Source: Verrucomicrobiota bacterium
GTDB lineage: Bacteria > Verrucomicrobiota > Verrucomicrobiia > Verrucomicrobiales > DEV007
DNA: 64,000 nucleotides
Assembly (NCBI GenBank): GCA_020630975.1
Contig: JAHDID010000025.1
Location: 1 to 64,000 of the forward strand
Direction: 5' to 3'
Positions 36,076 to 45,543 of the stretch are shown here, one piece after another. A model generated the notes under the pieces. That model had not been told where the DNA came from, did not search any database, and saw only the letters and a program-made list of their open reading frames with translations. Made by a program: the position numbers and the translations under genes. Positions within the stretch are counted from its first letter, which is position 1. Every line of letters begins with the position of its first letter.

Positions 36076-36411
36076 ATGTTCTCGCTAGATACCACTCTTA
36101 CACTGCAGCACTTCTTGTACGTGAGCGGAGCGCTTTTCGCCATCGGCCTCGCAGGGGTGATGGTGCGCCGCAATCTGATCGTCATTTTTATGTGCCTAGA
36201 GCTGATGCTCAGCGCGGCCAACCTGACGCTGGTCGCCTTTTCCCGCTATCGCACCGAGGGCGATCTGCCCGACTACGATGGCCAAGTCCTTCTGTTTTTC
36301 ATCATCACGGTCGCCGCTGCAGAGGTAGCAGTGGGTCTAGCCATCATCGTAGCCCTGTTCCGATCACGTGAGACCACTGACGTGAGTCAGATCACCGAAC
36401 TCAAGCACTGA
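36076..36411 (+). CDS. nuoK: NADH-quinone oxidoreductase subunit K
   Basis: The 111-residue protein has three membrane helices. The second contains [29 protein letters not shown] with the conserved Glu used in proton transfer. The third contains [18 protein letters not shown] with the second conserved Glu. It starts 11 bp after nuoJ. Length is normal for NuoK. Confidence 0.96.
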   Translation: MFSLDTTLTLQHFLYVSGALFAIGLAGVMVRRNLIVIFMCLELMLSAANLTLVAFSRYRTEGDLPDYDGQVLLFFIITVAAAEVAVGLAIIVALFRSRETTDVSQITELKH

Positions 36412-36434
36412 ATCTCCTGCCCAATTGTCTATCC

Positions 36435-38390
36435 ATGGAGCCTAATTTACTAGCCTGGTCGATTCTGCTGCTGCCGCTACTGGTCGCTACGGTCATTCTG
36501 TTCTTCCTGCGCAATGCAGGTGGCGTCGCTGGATTTTTAGCGACTGCATCAGCCCTCATCACTTTGGTCTTTGCCGTGATGCTAGCGCACCCGGAGCTGC
36601 GCTTTTCAACAGACGGAGCGGAGGCACCTCACCATGAAGAAGGGCATCATAAAGATGCCGCCTCTGAAAAGGGTGGTAAAAAAGACGACGGCCATGGCCA
36701 CGCAGAGATCGATCTGATCGGCGACTCAGAGGTAGCAAGCTACCCCTGGATCAATCTGGGCGAAGATGTGCTGAAAATCGATATCGGCCTAAAGATCGAC
36801 AAGCTCAGCGCCGGTATGATGCTGATCGTTACTTTCATCGGCTTCCTCGTGCATCTATTCTCGCTCGGCTACATGAAGGGCGATGAAGGCCTCGGACGCT
36901 ACTTTGGTGCGCTGGCTCTATTCATGTTTTCCATGACGGGCATCGTGCTCGCCGACAACTTCGTGATGATGTTCATCTTCTGGGAGCTAGTCGGTGTCAG
37001 CTCTTACCTGCTGATCAGCCACTGGTACACCAAGCCATCGGCCGCCGATGCTGCGAAGAAAGCCTTTCTCACCAACCGTATCGGCGACTTTGGCTTCATG
37101 CTCGGTATCCTGATCCTGTGGAAGCTGTGCGGGCACTTCTCATTCGATGGTATCCAGGCCAACTATGGCGAGATCAAAAACGATCTGATGCTTAATGTGG
37201 CGGTGCTACTGATCTTCTGCGGGGCTCTCGGTAAGTCAGCCCAAGCACCACTGCACGTCTGGCTGCCCGATGCGATGGAGGGCCCGACTCCTGTGTCGGC
37301 ACTGATCCACGCGGCTACCATGGTGGCCGCCGGTGTCTTCATGATGGCTCGCATCGGCTACCTCGTAGCTGTGGCAGAGATCGCCTCCTACGTGATCATC
37401 TGTGTCGGCGCCGCTACCGCACTGATCGCGGCGCTCATCGCCCTGCAGCAGAGCGATATCAAGAAGATCCTCGCCTACTCCACACTATCCCAGCTGGGCT
37501 ATATGATCATGGCTCAGGGCTGTGGCACCTACGGTAGCGAAGCCGGAATGTTTCACCTCTACACCCACGCTTTCTTCAAGGCGCTGCTCTTCCTAGGCTC
37601 TGGAGCGGTCATCTACGCCTGCCACCACGAGCAAAACATCTGGAAGATGGGCGGCCTGCTCCGTCGCATGCCGATCACCACGATTACCTTTGCCATCGGT
37701 ACCGCAGCTCTGATCGCTGTGCCTTTGACCAGTGGCTTCTGGAGTAAGGAGCACATCCTCCACCAGGCGCTTGAGACGGGTCACATCTATGGCCAGATCG
37801 CTCATTGGGTCGGCCTATTCGTCGCCCTACTCACACCTTTCTACATGACTCGCCTGTTCATCGTAGCGTTTCTCGGCAAGCCAAAGAGCCAGAATGCCAA
37901 CCATGCTCTGGAGGTCTCCCCAGTCATGTTTGTGCCACTGGTCCTCCTGACTGCCGTCTCGCTTTTCTCCGTATACCTCGGTGTGCCCGAGTGGCTGCTC
38001 GCTCAGCATAGCTCGGTCAATCCGATCGGCGACTTCGCCATCAACATCACTTCTATCTGCTCCATGGGAGCCTTGGTCATAGGTGTGCTAGCCGCCCTAG
38101 TGATCTACCGCGGCAAGGATAAGGACCCGATCACCATCGCTCCGCTACGTGACAAATTTTACATCGACGAGCTGTATCAAAAGATCGTGCTCATCTGTCA
38201 GGACCTAGTCGGCAAGCTGTTCGACATCCTCGATCGCTACCTCGTAGAAGGTATCGTGGCCAAACTGCCAGCTGGCTTGGCTCTGGGTGCCGGTATCGCA
38301 CTGCGCCGCCTACAGGCAGGCAATCTGCAATCCTACGCTTTCTTTTTCGCCTTCGCAGTGCTGCTGCTGATTTTCATTCTCATCTTTTAA
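36435..38390 (+). CDS. nuoL: NADH-quinone oxidoreductase subunit L with His-rich loop
   Basis: The 651-residue protein is the antiporter-like end subunit of complex I, with about 15 helices, FVMMFIFWELVGVSSYLLI, the conserved Lys in the AQAPLHVWLPDAMEGPTPVSALIHAATMVAAG segment, and the long lateral helix near the C-terminus. The loop after the second helix, residues about 63-92, is an unusual His/Lys/Asp-rich insertion (APHHEEGHHK, KKDDGHGHAE). It faces the periplasm if the usual topology holds. The gene lies 23 bp after nuoK. Confidence 0.96.
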   Translation: MEPNLLAWSILLLPLLVATVILFFLRNAGGVAGFLATASALITLVFAVMLAHPELRFSTDGAEAPHHEEGHHKDAASEKGGKKDDGHGHAEIDLIGDSEVASYPWINLGEDVLKIDIGLKIDKLSAGMMLIVTFIGFLVHLFSLGYMKGDEGLGRYFGALALFMFSMTGIVLADNFVMMFIFWELVGVSSYLLISHWYTKPSAADAAKKAFLTNRIGDFGFMLGILILWKLCGHFSFDGIQANYGEIKNDLMLNVAVLLIFCGALGKSAQAPLHVWLPDAMEGPTPVSALIHAATMVAAGVFMMARIGYLVAVAEIASYVIICVGAATALIAALIALQQSDIKKILAYSTLSQLGYMIMAQGCGTYGSEAGMFHLYTHAFFKALLFLGSGAVIYACHHEQNIWKMGGLLRRMPITTITFAIGTAALIAVPLTSGFWSKEHILHQALETGHIYGQIAHWVGLFVALLTPFYMTRLFIVAFLGKPKSQNANHALEVSPVMFVPLVLLTAVSLFSVYLGVPEWLLAQHSSVNPIGDFAINITSICSMGALVIGVLAALVIYRGKDKDPITIAPLRDKFYIDELYQKIVLICQDLVGKLFDILDRYLVEGIVAKLPAGLALGAGIALRRLQAGNLQSYAFFFAFAVLLLIFILIF

Positions 38391-38402
38391 TCCCAACGCG
38401 CC

Positions 38403-39947
38403 GTGACACCGACTATTCTAGAGATCATTGTCCTATTGCCGCTGGTCGCAGCACTGGCGATCGCTATCGGGGCACCCGCACGCATCACCTCGCTGATTGC
38501 ATCGTTTTTGGTATTGGGCGCCTCGCTAGGCACCGCGCTCAATTTCGATCGCAATGCAGAGGGCGTGGGCAACTTCGCTTTCCAATATTTCGCCGGCGAA
38601 CAGGGCGGCGGCCATGGACGCACCATCCTCGATATCGCTGGCTTCCCCGATATCTCTCTGGCCTTCGGCCTCGATGGCATCAGCGTGGTGTTGATGCTAC
38701 TCACCGCCATCGTGCTGCTCGCTGCGATCTGGATGTCGCCTCGCGAGGACAAAATCGAAGGCAGTAGCAAGCTCTACTACATCTGCTCCCTGCTCATCGG
38801 CGGTGGTGCAATGGGAGCTTTCCTTTCAACCGATCTTTTCTTCCTCTATGCCTTCCACGAGCTGGCACTGATCCCAACATTCCTGATGATCGGCCTATTC
38901 GGCAATGGAGCCGACCGTGTCCGCACCGCTTGGAAGACTACTATCTACCTCGGTGTCGGCAGTATCATCCTACTCGTCGGACTCATCGCTGCGGTGGTGA
39001 ATATCGGTGCTGAGTCATTCGATATCCCCAGCCTGATCGCTGCTGCCAAAGATGCCAATCTATCTGGCACAGTGCAGATGTGGATCTACCTACCTCTGCT
39101 CATCGGCTTCGGTATCCTGGTGTCACTATTTCCTTTCCACAGCTGGGCACCCGATGCCTACGCCGATGCCCCTACCCCAGTGGCCATGCTGCACGCGGGT
39201 GTTTTGAAAAAGTTCGGTCTCTACGGTCTGATCCGTATCGGTGCACCGCTCTTCCCAGAGGGAGCCGAGAGCCTATCGCACATCCTACTGCTGCTACTGG
39301 CGTGCAATATCATCGTCCTCGGTCTGGTCACGATCGCCCAGAAGCGTCTCGACAAGATGCTCGGTTACTCATCGGTCATGCACATGGGCTATGTCTTTCT
39401 CGGTATCGCCAGCGGCACACACATCGGCCTAGTGGGCGCTGTGGTGCTGATGTTTGCTCACGGTCTATCAGTAGCGCTGCTCTTCGGGCTGTGCGGTTCA
39501 CTGCGCGAGCGCTACGGCAGCCTAGAGTTTGATAAGCTCGGTGGCGTCGCCAAAGTCATTCCTGAGGCGGGACTGCTGTTTGGCTTTGCCGCATTTGCCT
39601 CGATTGGATTGCCTGGCTTCACCAACTTCGCTGCAGAAGTGATGGTCTTCTTCTCGGGCTTTCAGGCCTATTCCGCTGAGACAGGGTTCACACCACTGCA
39701 GTGGACTACAGTTTTCGCCCTCTGGGGTGTGGTGATCTCTGCAGTCTACATGCTGCGCGCCTACCGAAATGTATTTAAAGGAGACCTCGCAGAGGGCTTG
39801 CCCGCTGTCAGCGACCTCCGATGGAATGAGAAGCTGCCGATCTTTCTACTACTCGGCACCCTACTGGTGACGGGCTTCATTCCAGAGATTCTCATCAAGT
39901 ATGTTCGCCCAGCCTTGGAAGGGCTGATGATAGCGTCTGGTCAATAA
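38403..39947 (+). CDS. nuoM: NADH-quinone oxidoreductase subunit M
   Basis: The 514-residue protein starts at a GTG 12 bp after nuoL. It has the NuoM antiporter fold with LFFLYAFHELALIPTFLMI (conserved Glu), FPFHSWAPDAYADAPTPVAMLHAGVLKKFGLYG (conserved Lys) and GYSSVMHMGYVFLG. It contributes one proton-pumping channel of the membrane arm. Confidence 0.96.
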   Translation: MTPTILEIIVLLPLVAALAIAIGAPARITSLIASFLVLGASLGTALNFDRNAEGVGNFAFQYFAGEQGGGHGRTILDIAGFPDISLAFGLDGISVVLMLLTAIVLLAAIWMSPREDKIEGSSKLYYICSLLIGGGAMGAFLSTDLFFLYAFHELALIPTFLMIGLFGNGADRVRTAWKTTIYLGVGSIILLVGLIAAVVNIGAESFDIPSLIAAAKDANLSGTVQMWIYLPLLIGFGILVSLFPFHSWAPDAYADAPTPVAMLHAGVLKKFGLYGLIRIGAPLFPEGAESLSHILLLLLACNIIVLGLVTIAQKRLDKMLGYSSVMHMGYVFLGIASGTHIGLVGAVVLMFAHGLSVALLFGLCGSLRERYGSLEFDKLGGVAKVIPEAGLLFGFAAFASIGLPGFTNFAAEVMVFFSGFQAYSAETGFTPLQWTTVFALWGVVISAVYMLRAYRNVFKGDLAEGLPAVSDLRWNEKLPIFLLLGTLLVTGFIPEILIKYVRPALEGLMIASGQ

Positions 39948-39972
39948 TATCGAACCCACACTTTCACTCACT

Positions 39973-41457
39973 ATGCCTGTTTACGCTCTGGAGATAATTG
40001 TGGTTGGCATCGGCCTACTGATGCTGATGCTGGATGCCTTCGCCGATCTGAAGGATAAACGCGCCATCGGCTACTTGGGAGTCATCGGACTCATCGCTGT
40101 ATTTGGTCTACTTTTCGTGGTCGATCGCACTAGTAGCGACTCACCGTTTTGGCAGTTTTACAGTGCCGACGGCAAGTCGATGTTCTACAAAGGCATCGCC
40201 GTTCTGACAACCCTGATCGTCCTACTCATGGCGATCGATTACTCTCCCGTCACCATCGCTCAGACAGCCGAGCCTGAAGAGGGCGCTCACCCGCAGGCCG
40301 GATTGGGCGAGTTTTTCTCACTACCACTTTTCACCTGTGCCGGTCTGATGTGGATGGCATCTGCGACCCATCTGGTCAGCATCTTTGTCGCTCTGGAGAC
40401 CGTCACCATCTCTTTCTACGTGCTCGTCGCTTACAACCGCAGAAACGTCGGTTCACTTGAGGCTGGCGTGAAATACCTGATCCTCGGCGCGCTATCCACA
40501 GGCTTCCTCGTCTATGGTATGGCTTGGCTCTACGGTATGACGGGTAGCATGCAGCTGTCCGAGATCGCTACCAAGCTACAGGCTGACGGCATCAACGAGA
40601 CCGGTGCTCTGTTCGCTTTCGCTCTGCTACTGACCGCTATGGCCTTCAAGGTAGGAGCCGTGCCTTTTCACCAGTGGATACCCGATGTTTACCAAGGTGC
40701 CCCGACTCCTATCACAGCCTTTCTTTCTGTCGGTTCCAAAGCAGCAGGCTTCATTATCTTTATGCGCATCACGGCGCTCTATCTAGGCAATGGGTATCTG
40801 GTAGGCAAGATCACCCTAGTCCTGACCATCCTAGCGATTCTGACACTGATAGTGGGTAATCTAGCCGCCCTACCTCAGAGTAACTTCAAACGCCTACTCG
40901 CCTACTCTAGTGTCGCTCACGCGGGCTTCCTTTTAATGGCTATGGCGTCAACGCCCACAGAGACTGTGGCAAAGAGCGGCGAGTCCATGTCTGTCGGCAG
41001 CGTGGTCTCCTTCTACCTTGGCGCTTACCTGCTGATGACCTTGCTCGCCTTCCTGGTGATGACGGTGATCCGCGCCTCTACCAGCGGCGAGAGCATCAGC
41101 TCCTACGCTGGCATCGCTCGCACCAATCCTTTCCTAGCGACAGCTCTGCTATTCTCCATGGCCTCTCTGGCTGGTATCCCACTTACCGTTGGTTTCTTCG
41201 GCAAGTTATTCGTGTTCAAGCTCGCCTTCGAGCAAGAGCAGTGGATCCTACTGGCCTGTGGTATCATCGGTGCGTGTGCTGGCTTCTACTACTACTTGAA
41301 GATCGCCGCCTCGATGTTTCTCAGCTCTCCCAACGAGGGCGAGACTGTGCCTGCGATCCGTGTCAGCCCTGCTGCAGCTATCTGCATGGTGCTACTGATG
41401 GCAGCCATCATCTACGGCGGGATCAACCCTAGCCTACTACTAAAACTCGTCGGCTAG
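39973..41457 (+). CDS. nuoN: NADH-quinone oxidoreductase subunit N
   Basis: The 494-residue protein has the NuoN antiporter fold: LVSIFVALETVTISFYVLVAYNRRNVGSLEAGVKYLILGALSTGFLVYG, FKVGAVPFHQWIPDVYQGAPTPITAFLSVGSKAAGF and LLAYSSVAHAGFLLMA. It is the last gene of the J-K-L-M-N block. The hydrophilic-arm genes and nuoH, nuoI and nuoA are not in the window, so complex I is encoded in at least two places. Confidence 0.96.
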   Translation: MPVYALEIIVVGIGLLMLMLDAFADLKDKRAIGYLGVIGLIAVFGLLFVVDRTSSDSPFWQFYSADGKSMFYKGIAVLTTLIVLLMAIDYSPVTIAQTAEPEEGAHPQAGLGEFFSLPLFTCAGLMWMASATHLVSIFVALETVTISFYVLVAYNRRNVGSLEAGVKYLILGALSTGFLVYGMAWLYGMTGSMQLSEIATKLQADGINETGALFAFALLLTAMAFKVGAVPFHQWIPDVYQGAPTPITAFLSVGSKAAGFIIFMRITALYLGNGYLVGKITLVLTILAILTLIVGNLAALPQSNFKRLLAYSSVAHAGFLLMAMASTPTETVAKSGESMSVGSVVSFYLGAYLLMTLLAFLVMTVIRASTSGESISSYAGIARTNPFLATALLFSMASLAGIPLTVGFFGKLFVFKLAFEQEQWILLACGIIGACAGFYYYLKIAASMFLSSPNEGETVPAIRVSPAAAICMVLLMAAIIYGGINPSLLLKLVG

Positions 41458-41511
41458 AGGGTGCAGAGCTTATTTGACTGTCACGTCATCTGGCAGAAGC
41501 TATCCGCCACG

Positions 41512-43086
41512 ATGACTGACAGATTCCCCAAACAGGTCCGGTTGCTAGCAGCTGGCATCTTAAGTTTCGCTCTAGCCAATGCATGTGGCGTAGCAAAAGA
41601 GCAGGAGGACAATCCCTATACCTCTCTGGGCATCTCTGAGTTCGCCTTTCTCAAGTCAGGCGATCCCTTAGTCGATTGGAAGTCTGTGCGGACATTTCGT
41701 GCCGCAGACGGGCGCACTATGCAGGCGCAGCTAGTCGGAATCGAGGCCGAGAATGCGTTGTTCCGGTTACCCGGCAATCGACCGGCAAAAATCCCGATCG
41801 ACCGCTTTGCCAAGGAGGACCAGAGATTCATCAAAGAGTGGCAGGAGATATCTCGCTATTTCAATCTCAACTTCCAGCCTCTCAAAGACATCAATCACCA
41901 GGTGAAAGCTGAGATCCGCGACGGTGCATTCGCCAAAAAAGGCAAAGTCCACGAGACACGGAACTTTAAATTCGTCTGCGATGTCGATCTGAATGCCCTG
42001 ACGGTAAAAGACTTCAGCCGTATGTTTGAGGCCACCTACTCGATGGTGCGTGCCCTCCCCCTAGGGCTAGAGGTGGCCAGCCCGCCAGAAGGAAAGTTCC
42101 GAGTGACGCTATTCTCTAACAAAGATCAGTATCACGCCGCAGGAGGACCTGCGAATTCCGCCGGGGTCTACATCATCAAAACGCGCGAGATCATGGTGCC
42201 CCTCTCCTCTCTCGGGCTACAGAAAAGCGGCAATACCTACCGCAAGGCATCCGACTACGATCCCTCGACTCTGATCCACGAGATCACTCACTCGGTGACT
42301 CACCAGTGGATCCAATATCTGCCCATGTGGATGGCAGAAGGTCTGGCAGACTATGTGTCCGCTATCCCCTACCGAGACGGCGCCTTCACCTACGATCCTG
42401 CCAAGCTCGACTCTGGTATCTCCTTGATGGTCAGCAAAAACTTCGGCGGCGACCGTTATCGCTTGCGCCTGCTCACTCCAGAGGAATTCGTCTATCTGAA
42501 TCCCGATGAGTTCATGAATCGCCAGTCGCAGCCCGAGCAAAAACTGGTGCTCAACCCCGTCGAACCTTTTCAAATCAAACTACAGGACAACACTGACGAT
42601 TCAGCAGGAACACGAGAGCAGATAGTGATCCCTGTCGGCTTCAATCCATCCACCATCGTCACCCAGCGCTACACCTCCTCTATGGTGCTACTCCACCACC
42701 TGATCAAATCCGGCCAGGTCGCAAGTCTACGCCGCTACCTCTTTGCCCACCTCAACCACCGCTGGGATTCCGAGCGATACATCGATACCTACAACCAAAC
42801 CCTGCGCGACTACCACGCCGAAGTGAAAGCACAGATCGCAGACTTCGATAGTCAGTTGAACCACTTCAACGACGAGATCAATCGCTACAATGAGCTCGTC
42901 GATCGAAAGAACAGTGGTGAAGATGTCGAGCTACCCGACATCCCCGAACAACCCGCCATACCAGAAGCTATACCAGTGCCAGAGATCCTCTCCCACCCTA
43001 GGAAGCCCGAAGATTTCTCGACCTCCCACTTCCTCAAGAAATCCGTCAGTGACTACCTGAGACTTCCCAGCGGGCTTCAACCTTAA
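41512..43086 (+). CDS. Secreted gluzincin-like HExxH metallopeptidase
   Basis: From ATG 41512 the product (524 residues) has a signal peptide (LLAAGILSFALANA). An SHD1-like segment follows (FRAADGRTMQAQLVGIEAENALFRL, then IPIDRFAKEDQRFI), a domain common in planctomycetes and verrucomicrobia. The zinc motif is HEITH at about residues 256-260, with the third ligand in EGLADYV about 27 residues later. The C-terminus is helical and Pro-rich. Substrate unknown. The frame is open from a GTG at 41461, immediately after nuoN, but the signal peptide supports 41512. Confidence 0.78.
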   Translation: MTDRFPKQVRLLAAGILSFALANACGVAKEQEDNPYTSLGISEFAFLKSGDPLVDWKSVRTFRAADGRTMQAQLVGIEAENALFRLPGNRPAKIPIDRFAKEDQRFIKEWQEISRYFNLNFQPLKDINHQVKAEIRDGAFAKKGKVHETRNFKFVCDVDLNALTVKDFSRMFEATYSMVRALPLGLEVASPPEGKFRVTLFSNKDQYHAAGGPANSAGVYIIKTREIMVPLSSLGLQKSGNTYRKASDYDPSTLIHEITHSVTHQWIQYLPMWMAEGLADYVSAIPYRDGAFTYDPAKLDSGISLMVSKNFGGDRYRLRLLTPEEFVYLNPDEFMNRQSQPEQKLVLNPVEPFQIKLQDNTDDSAGTREQIVIPVGFNPSTIVTQRYTSSMVLLHHLIKSGQVASLRRYLFAHLNHRWDSERYIDTYNQTLRDYHAEVKAQIADFDSQLNHFNDEINRYNELVDRKNSGEDVELPDIPEQPAIPEAIPVPEILSHPRKPEDFSTSHFLKKSVSDYLRLPSGLQP

Positions 43087-43137
43087 TGCGACTATCTCGC
43101 CAACTTCATCCAGAAAGTCCAAGGCGTGACGTAGCGG

Positions 43138-43208
43138 CATTTCCCAAAATGCCGAGTTTCGAAGCAACCAGCCGATAACTACGGACGGAAGATTGGGATC
43201 TTCCGCTA
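43138..43208. repeat. Hairpin and dispersed repeat, copy 3 (partial)
   Basis: GGCATTT/AAATGCC at 43138-43155 forms a 7-bp hairpin just after the peptidase gene. GGAAGATTGGGATCTTCC-GCTACTAC at about 43187-43208 resembles the first half of the repeat at 1841 and 29931, and also forms a hairpin (GAAGAT/ATCTTC). No gene was found between 43087 and 43386. Confidence 0.5.
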
Positions 43209-43386
43209 CTACAGGCGCGCAGATGATACACGGAGCCCCACCTACGAGACATACCGATTCTCGAGTGCACAACCGCTGCCAAACTTGGCTTTGGCAGATG
43301 TGCTTTTCGGCCCTCTGACTCAGCGGTATAAACCAGCTCGAAATTATAGCAGTCAAAAGAATCCTGCTGTGGGAATCTACCGGCAT

Positions 43387-43857
43387 ATGAAAACCTTGTT
43401 TCGCTTTGCCTACCAACTGAACCGTCTTGCGTTGTTTATCCTCGCCTTGGCCTTTCTCAGCTTTTACCTAGTCACCTTTCCTGACTTGGCTGAAAAAGTG
43501 ACACCTGTAGTCGAGTCAGCTACTCAATACTTACCGATACTCCTCGTGCCAGTGACGATCGTCATGGCTGTCGTCCTACTGTTTCGCTACATTGGCAAGA
43601 AAGGTCACGAGAGGATTACCTTTGGCGATGTGCTGGCAGGTCTACTCGCACTAGCAGGCCAGATCGGAGTGATCGCTCTCTACAGAGCGCAGGGCAGTGA
43701 AGTCCTACACTCCTCTTTCCTCACGAATTTTCCCGATGTGACTGCTCTCGCAGCAAAGGCCGCGCCTATGGGGATACTCGCTGTAGCAGCCCTACAGCTC
43801 GTGACATTTGTGCTGTATTGTGTCGCCGATCCTGACCCCAGAAGGGTGAAGGCCTAA
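43387..43857 (+). CDS. Small four-helix membrane protein, function unknown
   Basis: From ATG 43387 the product (156 residues) has about four membrane helices (LALFILALAFLSFYLVTF, LPILLVPVTIVMAVVLLF, VLAGLLALAGQIGVIALY and MGILAVAALQLVTFVLY). No conserved catalytic residues are evident. The frame extends upstream to a TTG at 43285, but that segment is not hydrophobic. It lies just outside the left end of the putative island. Confidence 0.65.
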   Translation: MKTLFRFAYQLNRLALFILALAFLSFYLVTFPDLAEKVTPVVESATQYLPILLVPVTIVMAVVLLFRYIGKKGHERITFGDVLAGLLALAGQIGVIALYRAQGSEVLHSSFLTNFPDVTALAAKAAPMGILAVAALQLVTFVLYCVADPDPRRVKA

Positions 43858-43878
43858 TACCCGACCTGAGATCAAGTA

Positions 43879-43900
43879 AGAGGCACGAGGTAGTGCCTCT
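43879..43900. terminator. Hairpin next to the tRNA-Pro 3' fragment
   Basis: AGAGGCAC (43879-43886) and GTGCCTCT (43893-43900) form a perfect 8-bp stem. On the minus strand it lies directly after the tRNA-Pro-like 3' end, with CGTTTTC between, so it may be the old terminator of the tRNA before the island was inserted. There is no T run after it. Confidence 0.5.
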
Positions 43901-43906
43901 GAAAAC

Positions 43907-43932
43907 GGTCGGGATGACTGGATTCGAACCAG
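43907..43932 (-). repeat. attachment-site-like copy of tRNA-Pro 3' end
   Basis: The minus strand reads CTGGTTCGAATCCAG followed by TCATCCCGACC, identical over 26 nt to the intact tRNA-Pro. The next base is G where the gene has the A of CCA. On the other side similarity falls away quickly (AGCTCCCACACC against CGACCCCCACAACC). No matching 5' acceptor strand is present, so this is a fragment only. Confidence 0.75.
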
Positions 43933-44000
43933 AGCTCCCACACCGTTTTTTATCTCCTATCGGCCGCATTCGCGGTTACCATGGGTTAAACCCTACAGCC

Positions 44001-44028
44001 AAAATCAATGCTCGAAGCATTGATTTTT
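44001..44028 (+). terminator. Terminator at the left island edge
   Basis: AAAATCAATGC (44001-44011) and GCATTGATTTT (44017-44027) form a perfect 11-bp stem with loop TCGAA, followed by a T-rich run to 44034. It lies in the 5' end of the longest frame of the kinase gene, which argues that the kinase starts further downstream. Confidence 0.85.
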
Positions 44029-44052
44029 GCTTTTGGAGGGGCTGAGATTTTG

Positions 44053-45375
44053 ATGTACTTTCAGGGTGTGGATGAGACTCCAGATAGATCGAATCTAGTG
44101 CCACAGATCACTCGGCTACTGGTAGAGCTCTCTCGGTGCGATACGATCGAGCAGATCGCTCGGGTCTGCTGCGAGAGGGCGCGCCAAGCCGTGTCGTCCG
44201 ATGGGGTGTGCTTCGTGCTGATAGAGGATGGGCACGCCCATTATATCGAGGAGGATTCGGTGAATATATTTTTAAAAGGCACTAGCCGTGGCTTAGAGGA
44301 CTGCATATGCGGCTGGTGCATCCAGCACGAGCAACTAGCATTAGTGGACGATGTCTACCAGGATGAGCGCATCCATATCCGATTTTACGATGATTCTTAT
44401 GTGAGAAGTCTGGCTATGATCCCGATCAATGGCGAGTCAGGAGTCATCGGTGCCTTAGGCTTTTACTTCAGTCAGCCATCGTTTACCTCAAATCGAATCG
44501 GGTACGATCAGGAGCGAACAAGGTTCCAAGACCACCGGATTCCTATGATGGAGTGTCTAGCCGAAGCTGCGGGGTTTGCGCTGAAAAATGCGACTATCCT
44601 CGCCAATGTCGATACGGTGATAGCTGAGCGCACCGATGCACTAGAGCGGGTCAACCACGAGCTGGAAACATTTGCCTACACCGTAGCCCACGATCTGAAA
44701 AATCCACTCTCAGTCGTCAAGACCAACTGCTGGACCATCCTAAATCTGATGGCTGAACAGTGCTCGGATAAGACTTTGGAGTGCGTCCAGCGCATGGAGA
44801 CTGCCGTCGAGCGGATGAAGGGCCAGATCGACGGAATGCTAGAGATGTATCGGCTGACTAACGCGGAATTTGACTTACAGAATATCGATCTATCCACACT
44901 GGCTTTGGCCACCGTCGAGCTACTGCGTGCTCGCGAACCCGACCGGACTGTCGACTGCACGATCGAGCCAGGTATGCATGCGTATGGAGATAGCCGCACG
45001 CTCGGGGCTCTCATCGAGAATCTACTGAGTAACGCTTGGAAGTTCACCAGCGATATCGAGAAGCCGCAAATTGAGTTTTTCTCCATCCAGACCGACGACG
45101 ATGGGCTAGTCTACGTGGTGCGCGACAATGGCGCTGGTTTCTCCGTCGAGGAAGCTCAAACGCTTTTCAAAGTCTTCCATCGATTACCCGATACTGCGGA
45201 CATCGAAGGCCATGGCATCGGGCTCACATCGGTGCGCCGCATCATCAACAAGCACGGCGGACGAGTCTGGGCGGAGGGAGTAAAGGGCCAGGGAGCTAGC
45301 TTTTTCTTCACGCTACCACTGCTACCCATCGATACCGATCTCGAAGAGTTCATCGAGGAGCATGTGGAAATTTGA
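44053..45375 (+). CDS. GAF-domain sensor histidine kinase
   Basis: From ATG 44053 the product (440 residues) has a GAF domain at about 20-180 (DGVCFVLIEDGHAHYIEED, CGWCIQHEQLALVDDVYQDERI) and a coiled linker. The kinase core has phosphoacceptor His213 in VAHDLKNPLSVV, N box ENLLSNAWKFTS, G1 DNGAGF and G2 HGIGLTSVRR. No membrane helix is seen, so it is cytosolic, as in phytochrome-type kinases. GGAGG lies about 12 bases before ATG 44053; the ATG at 44008 is inside a terminator hairpin. Receiver-like genes follow. Confidence 0.88.
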   Translation: MYFQGVDETPDRSNLVPQITRLLVELSRCDTIEQIARVCCERARQAVSSDGVCFVLIEDGHAHYIEEDSVNIFLKGTSRGLEDCICGWCIQHEQLALVDDVYQDERIHIRFYDDSYVRSLAMIPINGESGVIGALGFYFSQPSFTSNRIGYDQERTRFQDHRIPMMECLAEAAGFALKNATILANVDTVIAERTDALERVNHELETFAYTVAHDLKNPLSVVKTNCWTILNLMAEQCSDKTLECVQRMETAVERMKGQIDGMLEMYRLTNAEFDLQNIDLSTLALATVELLRAREPDRTVDCTIEPGMHAYGDSRTLGALIENLLSNAWKFTSDIEKPQIEFFSIQTDDDGLVYVVRDNGAGFSVEEAQTLFKVFHRLPDTADIEGHGIGLTSVRRIINKHGGRVWAEGVKGQGASFFFTLPLLPIDTDLEEFIEEHVEI

Positions 45376-45543
45376 GCCCAACCCATCTATCCTTAAACTG
45401 CTAACTCGTTTTACGATCTGTAGTGTCACTATGCAGTAGACAGCAACAGGAAAACAACCCAACCATCACGCAGACCACTTGTATTCAGCGAGTTACGCAT
45501 TCCATTTGTTCACTCCCACATCTAGGGTTTCGATGATGCCAAG

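Noticed and set aside
43907-43990. Complete second tRNA-Pro gene
   Set aside because: Only the 3' 26 nt match. No 5' acceptor strand, D arm or anticodon arm can be found upstream on the minus strand.
44008-44052. Upstream start for the GAF kinase
   Set aside because: The ATG and the next codons form a perfect terminator hairpin, and a better ribosome site precedes ATG 44053.
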